From Acidobacteria bacterium SCN 69-37 (GTDB lineage Bacteria; Acidobacteriota; Vicinamibacteria; Vicinamibacterales; SCN-69-37): a stretch of 64,000 nucleotides of DNA. The notes below the pieces were generated by a model. It worked only from the letters and a program-made list of their open reading frames with translations, did no database searches and had not been told where the DNA came from. Each line of letters begins with the position of its first letter. Positions within the stretch are counted from its first letter, which is position 1. This document shows positions 6,999 through 15,802 of this stretch, one piece after another. The DNA is taken from the NCBI GenBank assembly GCA_001724025.1, contig MEDJ01000002.1:1-64000 (forward strand), in the 5' to 3' direction. The position numbers and the translations under genes were made by a program.

Positions 6999-8981
6999 AT
7001 GGTGACGTTCGGTCCAGTGGGTCCGTACGACATCGTGCGCCAGATCGGTCGAGGCATGAGCCCCGTGTACCTGGCCACCGATCGCCGCAATGGGACGTCC
7101 GTCGCGTTGAAGGTCGTACCCGTCGGATCCGACGAGGACGCGCGCGAACTGCTCGAGGCCGAGCAGCAGGGCGCCGATCTGCAGCGGCGTTTCTCGGATC
7201 TCACGGAGTACGTCCCGCGCGTGTTCGAGGTCGGTCGCGACGCCGACGACTTCTACATCGCGATGGAATATGTCGACGGTGAGGATCTGTCGGTAATCCT
7301 CGCGCGCGGTCCGATCGCGCCGCCGCGCGCCGTGGCGATTGCGACAGAGCTCTGCCGGTTCCTCGAGGAAGTCGATCGCGTGGCGGGCGCGGAGGGCGAG
7401 TCGGCGCTGACGCTGCTGCACAACGACCTGAAGCCCGGCAACATCCGGATCGCGCCCGGCGATCACGTGAAGATTCTCGACTTCGGTGCGGCCAAGGTGC
7501 TGTCGCTCAGCCGGCGCGTGACGCGCAATGTCTTCGGCAGCATCCCGTATCTGTCGCCCGAGTGCATCGAGACGGGCAAGCGCGACAGGCACACGGATGC
7601 GTGGGCGCTCGGCGTGCTGCTCTACGAGATGGTGGCCGGCCGGACGCCGTTCCAGGCCGACACGACCATCAACCTCGAGCGCCGGATTCGCTCGCGTCGT
7701 CCGCCCGAGCCGGCTCCGGGGATTGGCGGCGACCTGCGGGCCGTCATCGAGAAGCTGCTCGCGCCGCACCCGGAGGAGCGATACGCGGACCCGGCCGCGA
7801 TCCGCGCCGATCTCGAGCGTCTGGCCGCTGGCGAGCCGACGATGGCCGCCGGGGAGTCGATCGAGCGGCCGACACGCCGCGTCGACGAGCCGGTGACGCG
7901 GCGGACGCGTGAACCGCTCGATCCGATCGAGCGCGATGACGAAGCGCCGACGCGCCCGGTGGCGCGACTGGCGAGCCTCGAGGACGTCACGCCTGTCGTC
8001 GATCCGATCGGTGTGGACGTGCCCGTCGATGCGTCGCTCGTCGCCTCGTCGAGACCGGCGGGTCGCGCGCGTCGCCGCCTGGTGCTGGTGCTCGTGGTGC
8101 TGATCGTCGCTCTGGTGGGGAACGAGATCCTGGTGGCTCGTCGTGCCGGACGCCTGGCCGCGACCGTGCCGCTGCAGGAATTCAGCGACGTCAACGGCTC
8201 GTGGCAGGCACACGCGCAACTGGCCGGACGCAGCTATCTCGGTTTCGCCACGTACGACCTCCGCCGCGCGCTCGTGCGACAGTCGCAGGTGCTGGCCGAT
8301 CGCGTCATCCAGAACTATCGGAGTCCCGCGCCGACGGTGCGCGAGACGCAGTGGGAATCAGCCGCTGGCGTGCTGCGGCACGCGCTCACGGCGTCGCCGG
8401 GGGACACCGGCATGCGCGCGTCGCTCCGGTACGTCGAAGGCCATCTCCACCGCATCGACGGCGAAGCCGCGAAGTCGCGCCGGCAGGCGGCGCGGGCACA
8501 GCGTGAACTGGCCGAGGCCGTCAGTGCGTTCCGCGAGGCGGCCTCGCTCCGACCCGACTGGCCCGATCCGTATCTGGGCCTGGCGCGGACGTTCATCTAC
8601 GGGATCGAGGACATCGATCGCGGCGCCGACGCGATGGCGCAGGCACAGAAGCTCGGCTACACGATCGGCGCGCGCGAGACCGCGCAACTCGGCGATGGCT
8701 ATCGCACGCGCGGCGAGACGCTGGTGCGCGCCGCCGAATCGCTGGCCGGCCTGCCGCAGGAAACGGAGTCGCTGACGCGTGCGGCCGACGCGTTCAGGAA
8801 AGCGCTGGATCTGTACTCGACCATCAGCGGCTTCGGTGACGTGCCGGCCCGCATCCGGGCGACGCAGAACCGGCTGGCGGTCATCGAACAGCGGCTGGGG
8901 CGGGCGTCGACCGACGGCGCGGCGAAGTCGCGGAACGGTGCGATCGATCGGCTGATCGACGCGATCTCGGGAGCGTTCTGA
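6999..8981 (+). CDS. Transmembrane Ser/Thr protein kinase with helical external domain
   Basis: A 660-residue PknB-type kinase. The N-lobe has IGRGMSPVYLA and the ATP-anchoring lysine K38 (VALK). The catalytic loop is HNDLKPGN with D143. The usual HRD arginine is Asn, so this is a non-RD kinase, which suggests activation without classic activation-loop phosphorylation of an RD pocket. DFG is at 161-163 and the SPE of the APE motif follows. A long Arg/Glu/Pro-rich juxtamembrane linker leads to one span at about 360-380. The external 280 residues are alpha-helical with repeat character (TPR-like). The frame is open to TTG 6993, but ATG 6999 is the likelier start. Its stop overlaps the next gene by one base (TGATG). 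Confidence 0.93.
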   Translation: MVTFGPVGPYDIVRQIGRGMSPVYLATDRRNGTSVALKVVPVGSDEDARELLEAEQQGADLQRRFSDLTEYVPRVFEVGRDADDFYIAMEYVDGEDLSVILARGPIAPPRAVAIATELCRFLEEVDRVAGAEGESALTLLHNDLKPGNIRIAPGDHVKILDFGAAKVLSLSRRVTRNVFGSIPYLSPECIETGKRDRHTDAWALGVLLYEMVAGRTPFQADTTINLERRIRSRRPPEPAPGIGGDLRAVIEKLLAPHPEERYADPAAIRADLERLAAGEPTMAAGESIERPTRRVDEPVTRRTREPLDPIERDDEAPTRPVARLASLEDVTPVVDPIGVDVPVDASLVASSRPAGRARRRLVLVLVVLIVALVGNEILVARRAGRLAATVPLQEFSDVNGSWQAHAQLAGRSYLGFATYDLRRALVRQSQVLADRVIQNYRSPAPTVRETQWESAAGVLRHALTASPGDTGMRASLRYVEGHLHRIDGEAAKSRRQAARAQRELAEAVSAFREAASLRPDWPDPYLGLARTFIYGIEDIDRGADAMAQAQKLGYTIGARETAQLGDGYRTRGETLVRAAESLAGLPQETESLTRAADAFRKALDLYSTISGFGDVPARIRATQNRLAVIEQRLGRASTDGAAKSRNGAIDRLIDAISGAF

Positions 8982-11900
8982 TGGCCGTCAGCTATACCTC
9001 TGCCCGCCAGCGCGATCGCCGGCGCACACGGGCGGCTGCGCTCCGGCTGCGGCCCGACAGGCTGCTGGTGGGCGTGGCACTCGTGTCGATCCTGCTGATC
9101 GTCACCGCGTACGTCGGCCGGATGCGCACCTTCGACGCGGGCGAGGCCGCACGTTCGACGTCGGCCATCTCTCTCGGCACTGTCGCCGACGCGGCCGCGC
9201 TCGAGCCAGCGATGAGCCTGGCCTTCGCGCAGCCGGCGGATCGCCGGCTCGTCGCCCGCGAGCTGTACGCCGCGCTGCAGGCGGCGGCGGGGACGGCGCC
9301 GGCGAACGTCGGCGCGCTGTCGGCGTTGACGGTGCGGCTCGACGCGCTCGATCGCCTGCCGCCGGGATCGGCGTTCACCGCCCGCCGCGTCGCCGCCGAA
9401 CGCGACGGGCGCACGGTCGTGCCGCTCTTCACGTCAGCCGATCTCGCGGCCATCAAGCCGGGCCTCGTCGTCCGGACGACCGATCAGTACCGACTGGTTG
9501 TCGTCATGTGCGCGCTGGCCCTCGGGCTCGCGTTCGGGGCCGTGCCACTCGTCTGGCGCGCGCGTGGCGTGGCGGGCGATCGCGTGCTGCTCGCGGCGGC
9601 CTGGCTGCTGGTCTCGCTCGGCTTCGTCGTGATGCTCAGCCGGCCGGATCCACTGCGCGACACGCTGCTCGTCGTCCGCTACACGCAGGGGGCCGTGCTC
9701 GGCATCGTGCTGTTCGCGGTGGTGTCGCTCGTCGACGTGCGACGGCTTGCGCACTTCGCGTTCAGTTATCTGCCGCTGGCCGCGGCGCTGCTGCTGGCCG
9801 TGATCCTGATGATCTTCGGTCGCGGACCGGGCACGAGCGATGCCCGCGTGAACCTGGGACCGATGCAGCCGATGGAGCCGATCCGCCTGTTGCTCGCGTG
9901 CTTCCTTGCCGGCTATTTCGCGCGCCGCTGGGAAGTGCTGCGCCAGGTGTCGGGTGCCACGTTCCGTCGCCATCGGCTGCCGGCGTGGATGGACCTGCCG
10001 CGGCCGGATCTGGTGCTGCCGGTCCTGCTCGCGATGGCCGTGGCGCTGATGCTGTTCTTCGTGCTGAAGGATCTCGGGCCGGCGTTGCTGCTCTCGCTCG
10101 TGTTCCTCGCGCTGTTTGCCGTTGCGCGGGCACGCGTGGCCATGGCGCTGGTAGGACTGGCGGTGCTCGTCAGTGGGTTCTATGTCGGGTACGCGCTCGG
10201 AATCTCGAGCACATTGTCGGCGCGCGTGGCGATGTGGTGGTCGCCCTGGGAAAACGTTGCGCGCGGCGGCGATCAGGTAGCGCAGGCGCTCTGGGGCTTT
10301 GCGAGCGGTGCGTTGTCGGGAACCGGGCTCGGTCTTGGCGCCACGCGGTACCTGCCGGCCGGGCACACGGATCTCGTGCTGGCTGCGATCGGCGAGGAAC
10401 TCGGCGCGATGGGAATGCTCACCGTCGCCGTCGCGTTCGTCGTCATCGCATGGCGTGGTCTCGCGATCGCGCGGCGGGCATCGACCGACTACGGCCTGTT
10501 CCTCGCGCTCGCGATGACCCTGACCCTCGTCGTGCCCGTGCTCGTGATGTCGGCCGGCCTGCTCGGGCTGATCCCGCTCACGGGCGTGGTCACGCCGTTC
10601 CTGAGCTACGGCGGATCGGCGATGGCCGTCAACTTCCTCGCACTGGGCCTGGTGGTGGCCTGTCGTGGCGGCCGCCAGGCATCGGTCGAGCCGACGGGCG
10701 AGGCGTTTCACGTGCCGATGCGCTGGCTGGCGCGGACGATGGCCGCGGCGGCGATCGGACTCGTCATCGTGTGGGGACGGACGCAGATCGTGTCGGCCGA
10801 CGCGCTGCTCGTCCGGCCGCAGCTCGGACGACAGGCCGATGGCGGCGTGCGCTTCCAGTACAACCCGCGCGTCCTCGACATGGCGCGCCTGCTGCCGCGC
10901 GGGACGATATTCGATCGCGCAGGCATCCCGCTCGCCACCGACGATGTGGCGGTGGCGCACACGGAAGCCGACGCGTACCGGCGACTGGGTATCGACGTCG
11001 ATCGCCTGTGTCCGCCAGCCGGCGATGCGCGGTGTTATCCGTTTGGCGGCGAGATGTTCCACCTGCTGGGCGATGCCCGAACCCGGGCGAATTGGGCAGC
11101 GTCGAACAGCTCCTATGTCGAGCGCGATGCCGAGGCGCGGCTGCGTGGGTTCGACGATCGGGCCGTGATCGTGCGGACAGGTCAGGAGGGCGAGTCCGGC
11201 GTGGCACTGCGGCGTGATTACGCGCCGCTGGTGCCGCTCGTCCGTCATCGCTGGGAGCCCGAGCATCCGGCCGTGCGCGCGGTCTTCGAGCGGCCGCGCG
11301 ACGTGCGGCTGACGATCGACGCGCGCCTGCAGCACCAGGTGTCCGTCATTCTCGCCAGAGCCGTGACGTCGGCGCGCGTCACGCGCGGTGCCGCCGTCGT
11401 CGTCGACGCCGACAGTGGGGAAGTGCTCGCCAGCGTGAGCTACCCGTGGCCGTCGACCGCGGCGGCAGATGGGCTGTCGTCCGATGCGTCGCTCGATCGC
11501 GCGCGATACGGGCTCTATCCGCCCGGGTCGACGTTCAAGGTCGTGACGGCGGCGGCCGCGCTGCGTGCGGATCCGGCACTGGCCGGTCTGTCCTTCGTGT
11601 GCGAGCGCCTGCCCGACAACCGCGCGGGCGCGCGCATCGCCGGGTATGGCCGGCCGGTCCGCGACGACGTCCGCGATCGGCATGCGCACGGATCGATCGC
11701 CATGCGCGATGGGTTCGTGCAGTCGTGCAACGCGTACTTCGCGCAGCTGGCCGTGCGGATCGGTGCCGATCGTCTGGCTGAAACGTCGGCCCTGGCCGGC
11801 ATCGCGCTGTCGTCGTCTTCCGATGCCGGTGCGCTGCGTGACACGCTGCCGTACGCCGGGTTCGGCCAGGGGCAGGTAGTGGCGTCGCCGCTGCGCCTGG

Positions 11901-12283
11901 CGCGGGTGGTGGCCGCTGTCGCGTCGGATGGCCTGATTCGCGAGGCCCCGATCGTGCGCGAGTCGGGCCAGACCGTGGCGACGTCGTTCCTGCCGCCCGG
12001 CGAGGCGCACGTGATTGCCGGGTTCATGCGGGGCGCGGTGACGGACGGCACCGGCCGTCTGCTCGCCTCGCACCCGTCGAGGATTGCCGGCAAGACCGGT
12101 ACGGCCGAACTGGAGGGCGCGCCGTCACACGCCTGGTTCGTCGGCTTCGCGCCGTACGGCGAAGCGACCCGTCGGATTGCATTTGCCGTGCTGCTCGAAC
12201 ACGGCGGCTATGGGGGCGCGTCGGCGGCAGCGGCGTCGGGACAGATTGTCACGGCCGCGGCAGCGCTCGGCCTGGTGCGGTGA
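8981..12283 (+). CDS. SEDS (FtsW/RodA) glycosyltransferase fused to class B penicillin-binding protein
   Basis: A single 1100-residue protein that joins the two halves of a peptidoglycan synthase normally encoded as partners. The first part has one span (about 28-46), an extracytoplasmic segment of about 120 residues, and a multi-span FtsW/RodA domain. That domain includes LPAGHTDLVLAAIGEELG, with the SEDS catalytic aspartate equivalent at D464, and the VTPFLSYGGSAM motif. A further span links to a class B PBP ectodomain: pedestal motif LPRGTIFDRAGIPLA, then transpeptidase motifs S850-TFK (SxxK), S915-CN (SxN) and K1038-TG. All key residues are present, so both activities are plausible. It overlaps the kinase stop by one base and the following FHA gene by four. 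Mycobacterial rodA and pbpA occupy the matching position as two genes. Confidence 0.93.
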   Translation: MAVSYTSARQRDRRRTRAAALRLRPDRLLVGVALVSILLIVTAYVGRMRTFDAGEAARSTSAISLGTVADAAALEPAMSLAFAQPADRRLVARELYAALQAAAGTAPANVGALSALTVRLDALDRLPPGSAFTARRVAAERDGRTVVPLFTSADLAAIKPGLVVRTTDQYRLVVVMCALALGLAFGAVPLVWRARGVAGDRVLLAAAWLLVSLGFVVMLSRPDPLRDTLLVVRYTQGAVLGIVLFAVVSLVDVRRLAHFAFSYLPLAAALLLAVILMIFGRGPGTSDARVNLGPMQPMEPIRLLLACFLAGYFARRWEVLRQVSGATFRRHRLPAWMDLPRPDLVLPVLLAMAVALMLFFVLKDLGPALLLSLVFLALFAVARARVAMALVGLAVLVSGFYVGYALGISSTLSARVAMWWSPWENVARGGDQVAQALWGFASGALSGTGLGLGATRYLPAGHTDLVLAAIGEELGAMGMLTVAVAFVVIAWRGLAIARRASTDYGLFLALAMTLTLVVPVLVMSAGLLGLIPLTGVVTPFLSYGGSAMAVNFLALGLVVACRGGRQASVEPTGEAFHVPMRWLARTMAAAAIGLVIVWGRTQIVSADALLVRPQLGRQADGGVRFQYNPRVLDMARLLPRGTIFDRAGIPLATDDVAVAHTEADAYRRLGIDVDRLCPPAGDARCYPFGGEMFHLLGDARTRANWAASNSSYVERDAEARLRGFDDRAVIVRTGQEGESGVALRRDYAPLVPLVRHRWEPEHPAVRAVFERPRDVRLTIDARLQHQVSVILARAVTSARVTRGAAVVVDADSGEVLASVSYPWPSTAAADGLSSDASLDRARYGLYPPGSTFKVVTAAAALRADPALAGLSFVCERLPDNRAGARIAGYGRPVRDDVRDRHAHGSIAMRDGFVQSCNAYFAQLAVRIGADRLAETSALAGIALSSSSDAGALRDTLPYAGFGQGQVVASPLRLARVVAAVASDGLIREAPIVRESGQTVATSFLPPGEAHVIAGFMRGAVTDGTGRLLASHPSRIAGKTGTAELEGAPSHAWFVGFAPYGEATRRIAFAVLLEHGGYGGASAAAASGQIVTAAAALGLVR

Positions 12284-13110
12284 TCGTCATGCTGAAGAAG
12301 ATCAACGACGTTTTCGAGAAGGCGCGTCGGCTCGAAGCCACGATTGCGGAACGGGTCGAAGGGGCGGCGACGCGCGTGACCGGCGGGCCCGGCGCGCGCG
12401 AACCGCTGGACACCGCGCACGCGATCGTCGACCTCGTCGCCCGCGAGATCCAGGCAACCGGCCGCGGCCATCGCGGCTTTCCCTTCAACCAGGTGCGCAT
12501 CACGCTGCTCGCGCCCACGCCGCGTGCGAAGGCGCGACTGCAGGCCGTCATCGACGGTCCGGATCCGCTGCGCGATCGAATCACCTCGCGGCTGGCGACA
12601 GCCGGCTGTGACGTCGACGGACTGATGGTGACGGTGGCGTACGCGACGAAAGCGAAGGCGGACTGGGTCCAGCCGGACTTCGATGTGGAGTGCCTGCGCG
12701 TCGACGCGCGTGAGGTGCCGCTGGTCACGTCACCCGGTCACCGGCTGGGCCTTCGTGTGCTGGCGGGAGAGACCGTCAGTGCGTCGTACGATCTCGATGC
12801 GGACACGGTGACGATTGGGCGCGGCACCGAGATCGCCGATGATCGCGGCCGCCTGATTCGCGTGAACCTGATTGCGTTTACCGACGGCGCCGGCGACATC
12901 AACGCGACGGTTTCGCGCCTGCACGCGCACGTCACGCGCGAAGTCGGCGGCACCTGGCGGATCTTCGATGACGGCAGTGCGCAGGGCACGATGGTGGTGC
13001 GGCAGGGCCGCGGGCACGTGGTCTCGCAGTGGGGCCGGGGCATCGTGCTGCGGTCCGGCGACGAGATCGTGCTCGGCCGCGCGCGCCTGTCAGTGACCGC
13101 CATCGCGTGA
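12280..13110 (+). CDS. FHA-domain protein, last gene of the kinase/cell-wall cluster
   Basis: A 276-residue soluble protein. GTG 12280 overlaps the stop of the SEDS-PBP gene (GTGA); an ATG follows at 12289. The N-terminus is an amphipathic helix (MLKKINDVFEKARRLEATIA) followed by a FhaA-like alpha/beta domain (FNQVRITLLAPTPRAKARLQ). The C-terminal FHA domain has IGRGTEIADD, TVSRLHAHV and an AQGT in place of the usual NGT, so its binding loop is slightly altered. The cluster thus holds two FhaA-type adaptors flanking phosphatase, kinase and synthase. The likely role is docking to phosphothreonines made by the kinase; this is inferred from family and context. Confidence 0.82.
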   Translation: MIVMLKKINDVFEKARRLEATIAERVEGAATRVTGGPGAREPLDTAHAIVDLVAREIQATGRGHRGFPFNQVRITLLAPTPRAKARLQAVIDGPDPLRDRITSRLATAGCDVDGLMVTVAYATKAKADWVQPDFDVECLRVDAREVPLVTSPGHRLGLRVLAGETVSASYDLDADTVTIGRGTEIADDRGRLIRVNLIAFTDGAGDINATVSRLHAHVTREVGGTWRIFDDGSAQGTMVVRQGRGHVVSQWGRGIVLRSGDEIVLGRARLSVTAIA

Positions 13111-13129
13111 CGACGGTCGTGAACGAGCC

Positions 13130-13561
13130 TCAGGCCGGCGCAGAACCCGATCGATCGGGCCGAGGCGCACCCTTGCGATAGAACGCGGACTGGTACTGCT
13201 CGACCAGCCGCTTGATCGTCACGGCGTCGCGCTTCGTGTGGCCGTGGCACTCGATCGGATTCTGTCCGCCGGTGCTCTCGATATACACATCCGAGTAGAG
13301 GATGTTCGTGTCGATGCGGATCGAGGCCACGTGCGAGATGTGGATGGACTCCTCGTACTTCCCGATCCACTGCGGCCGGAAGTGCGTGATGCTCGACTCG
13401 CCGACGATGACCTGCGCCGGGAAGATCCGGTTCCCGCGACTCACGCGGCTGGCCCGGAACACGTGCGCGCCGGGCAGCCGTCGTCCCTTCCTCAGCACGT
13501 ACGCAATCAGCAGCAGGACGAGGCCGGCTGCCGCGAGCGCCGTGACGAGGGCCGGAGCCAT
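13130..13561 (-). CDS. Membrane-anchored PH-like domain protein
   Basis: Reading from ATG 13561 gives 143 residues. One N-terminal transmembrane helix ([18 protein letters not shown]) is followed by a basic cytoplasmic stretch and a beta-rich domain with the pattern [25 protein letters not shown], ending in an amphipathic helix. This resembles bacterial PH-like folds (bPH) but is not a confident match. The frame remains open upstream to 13669, but a TACAAT -10-like hexamer on the minus strand at 13575-13570 places transcription start about at the ATG. The last bases lie 19 bp from the convergent FHA gene. Function is unknown. Confidence 0.65.
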   Translation of the reverse strand: MAPALVTALAAAGLVLLLIAYVLRKGRRLPGAHVFRASRVSRGNRIFPAQVIVGESSITHFRPQWIGKYEESIHISHVASIRIDTNILYSDVYIESTGGQNPIECHGHTKRDAVTIKRLVEQYQSAFYRKGAPRPDRSGSAPA

Positions 13562-13647
13562 GGCGCGCGATTGTAGCAGGGGCGCGACCGGCCGACGACG
13601 ATGGACGTTCCCGCGCGGCGGTGGAATCTGGCACAGTAGGGGGCTGT

Positions 13648-15237
13648 ATGTCGAAGAGTTCGCTGACACCGGACGCCCCCGCCGTCGAGCGCCTGCGCCA
13701 CGCCATCGACGTGCTCGAGGCGGTCGTGGCCGATCGTGGCCTGATGGCCGAGCTGTCCCCCGACGACCGCACGCGCCTGATTCAGGCCGCCGGGGCCGTG
13801 CACACGCCCGACGTGCAGGCGCGGCGTCGCCTGGTGAAACGCCTGGCGAAGGAGCGGCGCGCCGAGGTCGTCAGGCGCGACGACGAGCTGCTGCACGAAA
13901 CCGGGATACGCGAGCTGCGACGCAAGCCCGTGTTCACGACGCCGAACGTGTTCGCGCCGCCCGGGTTTACGCCCGACGACCGGGCGACGGATCCGGATGA
14001 CGAGGACGAGGTGCCGCCGGCGGCGCCGGGCCCGCGTCAGGCGGCCGAGCCGCGTGGCTGTTATACGTGCAAGCAGCGGTACGAGCAGCTGCACCACTTC
14101 TACGATCAGTTGTGTCCCGCGTGTGCGGCGCTCAACTACCGGAAGCGGACCGAGCTGGCCGACCTGCGCGGTCGCGTGGCGCTCTTGACGGGCGGTCGCG
14201 TGAAGATCGGGTACCAGGCCGGCCTGAAGCTGCTGCGCTGTGGTGCGCACCTGATCGTGACCACGCGGTTCCCGCGCGATTCGGCGAAGCGGTATGCGGC
14301 CGAGCCCGATTTCGCCGACTGGGCACACAGGCTGGAGATCTTCGGCCTCGACCTGCGGCACACACCGAGCGTGGAGGCGTTCTGTGCGCACCTGATCGCC
14401 ACGCGCGACAGGCTCGACTTCATCGTCAACAACGCGTGCCAGACCGTGCGGCGCCCGCCCGACTTCTACGCCCACATGATGGCTGGCGAGACCGCGGCAG
14501 TCGACGGGATGCCGGCGCACGAGCGGGCGTTGATTGGCGCGTACGAAGGGCTGCGCGGCTATCACCTGCTGCCCGAGTCTGCCGGCGAGACGACGCTGGC
14601 CACAGCCGCGCCGTTGTCGGAGCTGGCGGGCCTGACGCACGCGGCCGAGCTCTCGCAGGTCCGGCTGCTGCCCGAGGAGCTCCGGGCGCAGCGTGACCTG
14701 TTTCCTGAAGGGCGGCTCGATCAGGATCTGCAGCAGATCGACCTGCGCGGCCGCAACTCGTGGCGGCTGCTGCTGGCCGAGGTGTCGACGGTCGAGCTGC
14801 TCGAGGTGCAGCTCGTCAATGCCGTGGCCCCCTTCGTGCTGAACGCGCGACTCAAGCCGTTGATGCTGAAGACGAGCGACCGCGACAAGCACATCGTCAA
14901 CGTCTCCGCGGTGGAGGGGCAGTTTTACCGGCGGTTCAAGACGACCCGGCACCCGCACACGAACATGGCCAAGGCCGCGTTGAACATGATGACGCGCACG
15001 GCGGCCACCGACTACTACAATGACGGCATCCACATGAACAGCGTGGACACCGGCTGGGTGACCGATGAGGATCCGGTGGAGATTGCCGCGCGCAAGACCG
15101 CCGAGCACCGGTTCCACCCGCCGCTCGACATCGTCGACGGTGCGGCGCGGATCGTCGATCCGATCATCGACGGGTTCAACACCGGCGTGCACGTGTGGGG
15201 ACAGTTCCTGAAGGACTATCGGAAGGCCGATTGGTAG
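13648..15237 (+). CDS. SDR-fold oxidoreductase with inserted zinc ribbon
   Basis: A 529-residue protein. Residues 1-130 are a charged helical region; then comes a four-cysteine zinc ribbon, C138-x2-C141 and C156-x2-C159. A Rossmann SDR domain follows with TGGRVKIG (the TGxxxGIG cofactor motif, about 179-187) and NNACQT (NNAG equivalent). A central insertion of over 100 residues separates this from the C-terminal half. The active-site Ser is in NVSAVEGQF, but the position of the catalytic Tyr is Thr438 (T-N-M-A-K442), so the classical YxxxK pair is incomplete. ATG 13648 follows AGGGGG. Either the chemistry is changed or it binds rather than reduces its ligand; the substrate is unknown. Confidence 0.8.
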   Translation: MSKSSLTPDAPAVERLRHAIDVLEAVVADRGLMAELSPDDRTRLIQAAGAVHTPDVQARRRLVKRLAKERRAEVVRRDDELLHETGIRELRRKPVFTTPNVFAPPGFTPDDRATDPDDEDEVPPAAPGPRQAAEPRGCYTCKQRYEQLHHFYDQLCPACAALNYRKRTELADLRGRVALLTGGRVKIGYQAGLKLLRCGAHLIVTTRFPRDSAKRYAAEPDFADWAHRLEIFGLDLRHTPSVEAFCAHLIATRDRLDFIVNNACQTVRRPPDFYAHMMAGETAAVDGMPAHERALIGAYEGLRGYHLLPESAGETTLATAAPLSELAGLTHAAELSQVRLLPEELRAQRDLFPEGRLDQDLQQIDLRGRNSWRLLLAEVSTVELLEVQLVNAVAPFVLNARLKPLMLKTSDRDKHIVNVSAVEGQFYRRFKTTRHPHTNMAKAALNMMTRTAATDYYNDGIHMNSVDTGWVTDEDPVEIAARKTAEHRFHPPLDIVDGAARIVDPIIDGFNTGVHVWGQFLKDYRKADW

Positions 15238-15307
15238 ACGACCGCGGGCCGCGGGCTGCGGACGACCGGCGGCGGACAGCGGGCGGCGGGACATGTGAGA
15301 CTCGACC

Positions 15308-15769
15308 ATGATTGAGACACCGACCATCGTGCAGACCACCGATCAGCTGACCGCCGTGATCCGGCTGACCATCCCGCACAGCAGCATGCGGCAGGAGATG
15401 GGGCCGGCCATCACGGAGGTGAGCCAGGTCGTCAAGGCGCAGGGCATCGGTCCGGCCGGGCCGTGGCTGTCGCACTACCTGAGCATCTCGCCCGATCAGT
15501 TCGACGTCGAGGTGGCCGTGCCGGTGCTGGCGCCCGTGGTCGCGACGGGACGGGTCCAGCCGGCGCGTCTGCCGGCGGCGCGCGCGGCGCGGGCGACCTT
15601 TCATGGCGACTACGCCGGGCTCGGTGCGGCGTGGGCCGAGTTCCGCGCCTGGGTCGAGGCCAACGGGCAGGTTTCTGGTGTCGACTGCTGGGAGGTCTAT
15701 CGCGTCGGTCCGGAGCGCAGCGAGAATCCAGAAGACTGGCGCACGGACCTGTATCAGCCTTTGCGGTAG
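15308..15769 (+). CDS. GyrI-like small-molecule-binding domain protein
   Basis: A 153-residue stand-alone effector-binding domain of the GyrI/BmrR-C family, without a DNA-binding part. It shows the repeated alpha/beta layout, with LSHYLSISPDQFDVEVAVPV in the first half and the typical acidic pocket region (WAEFRAWVEANG, DCWEVY) and ending EDWRTDLYQPL in the second. Stand-alone members bind or hydrolyse small molecules, and some inhibit gyrase-directed toxins. Nothing nearby fixes the ligand. It lies between the zinc-ribbon SDR and an esterase on the same strand. Confidence 0.85.
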   Translation: MIETPTIVQTTDQLTAVIRLTIPHSSMRQEMGPAITEVSQVVKAQGIGPAGPWLSHYLSISPDQFDVEVAVPVLAPVVATGRVQPARLPAARAARATFHGDYAGLGAAWAEFRAWVEANGQVSGVDCWEVYRVGPERSENPEDWRTDLYQPLR

Positions 15770-15802
15770 GAGATTCGCAAGGGCGGCGCCCGCGGGAGAT
15801 CG

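Noticed and set aside
9434-12073. 879-codon minus-strand ORF inside the SEDS-PBP gene
   Set aside because: It is a shadow frame, extremely rich in Arg, His and Gln, with no domain; the plus strand has complete SEDS and PBP motifs.
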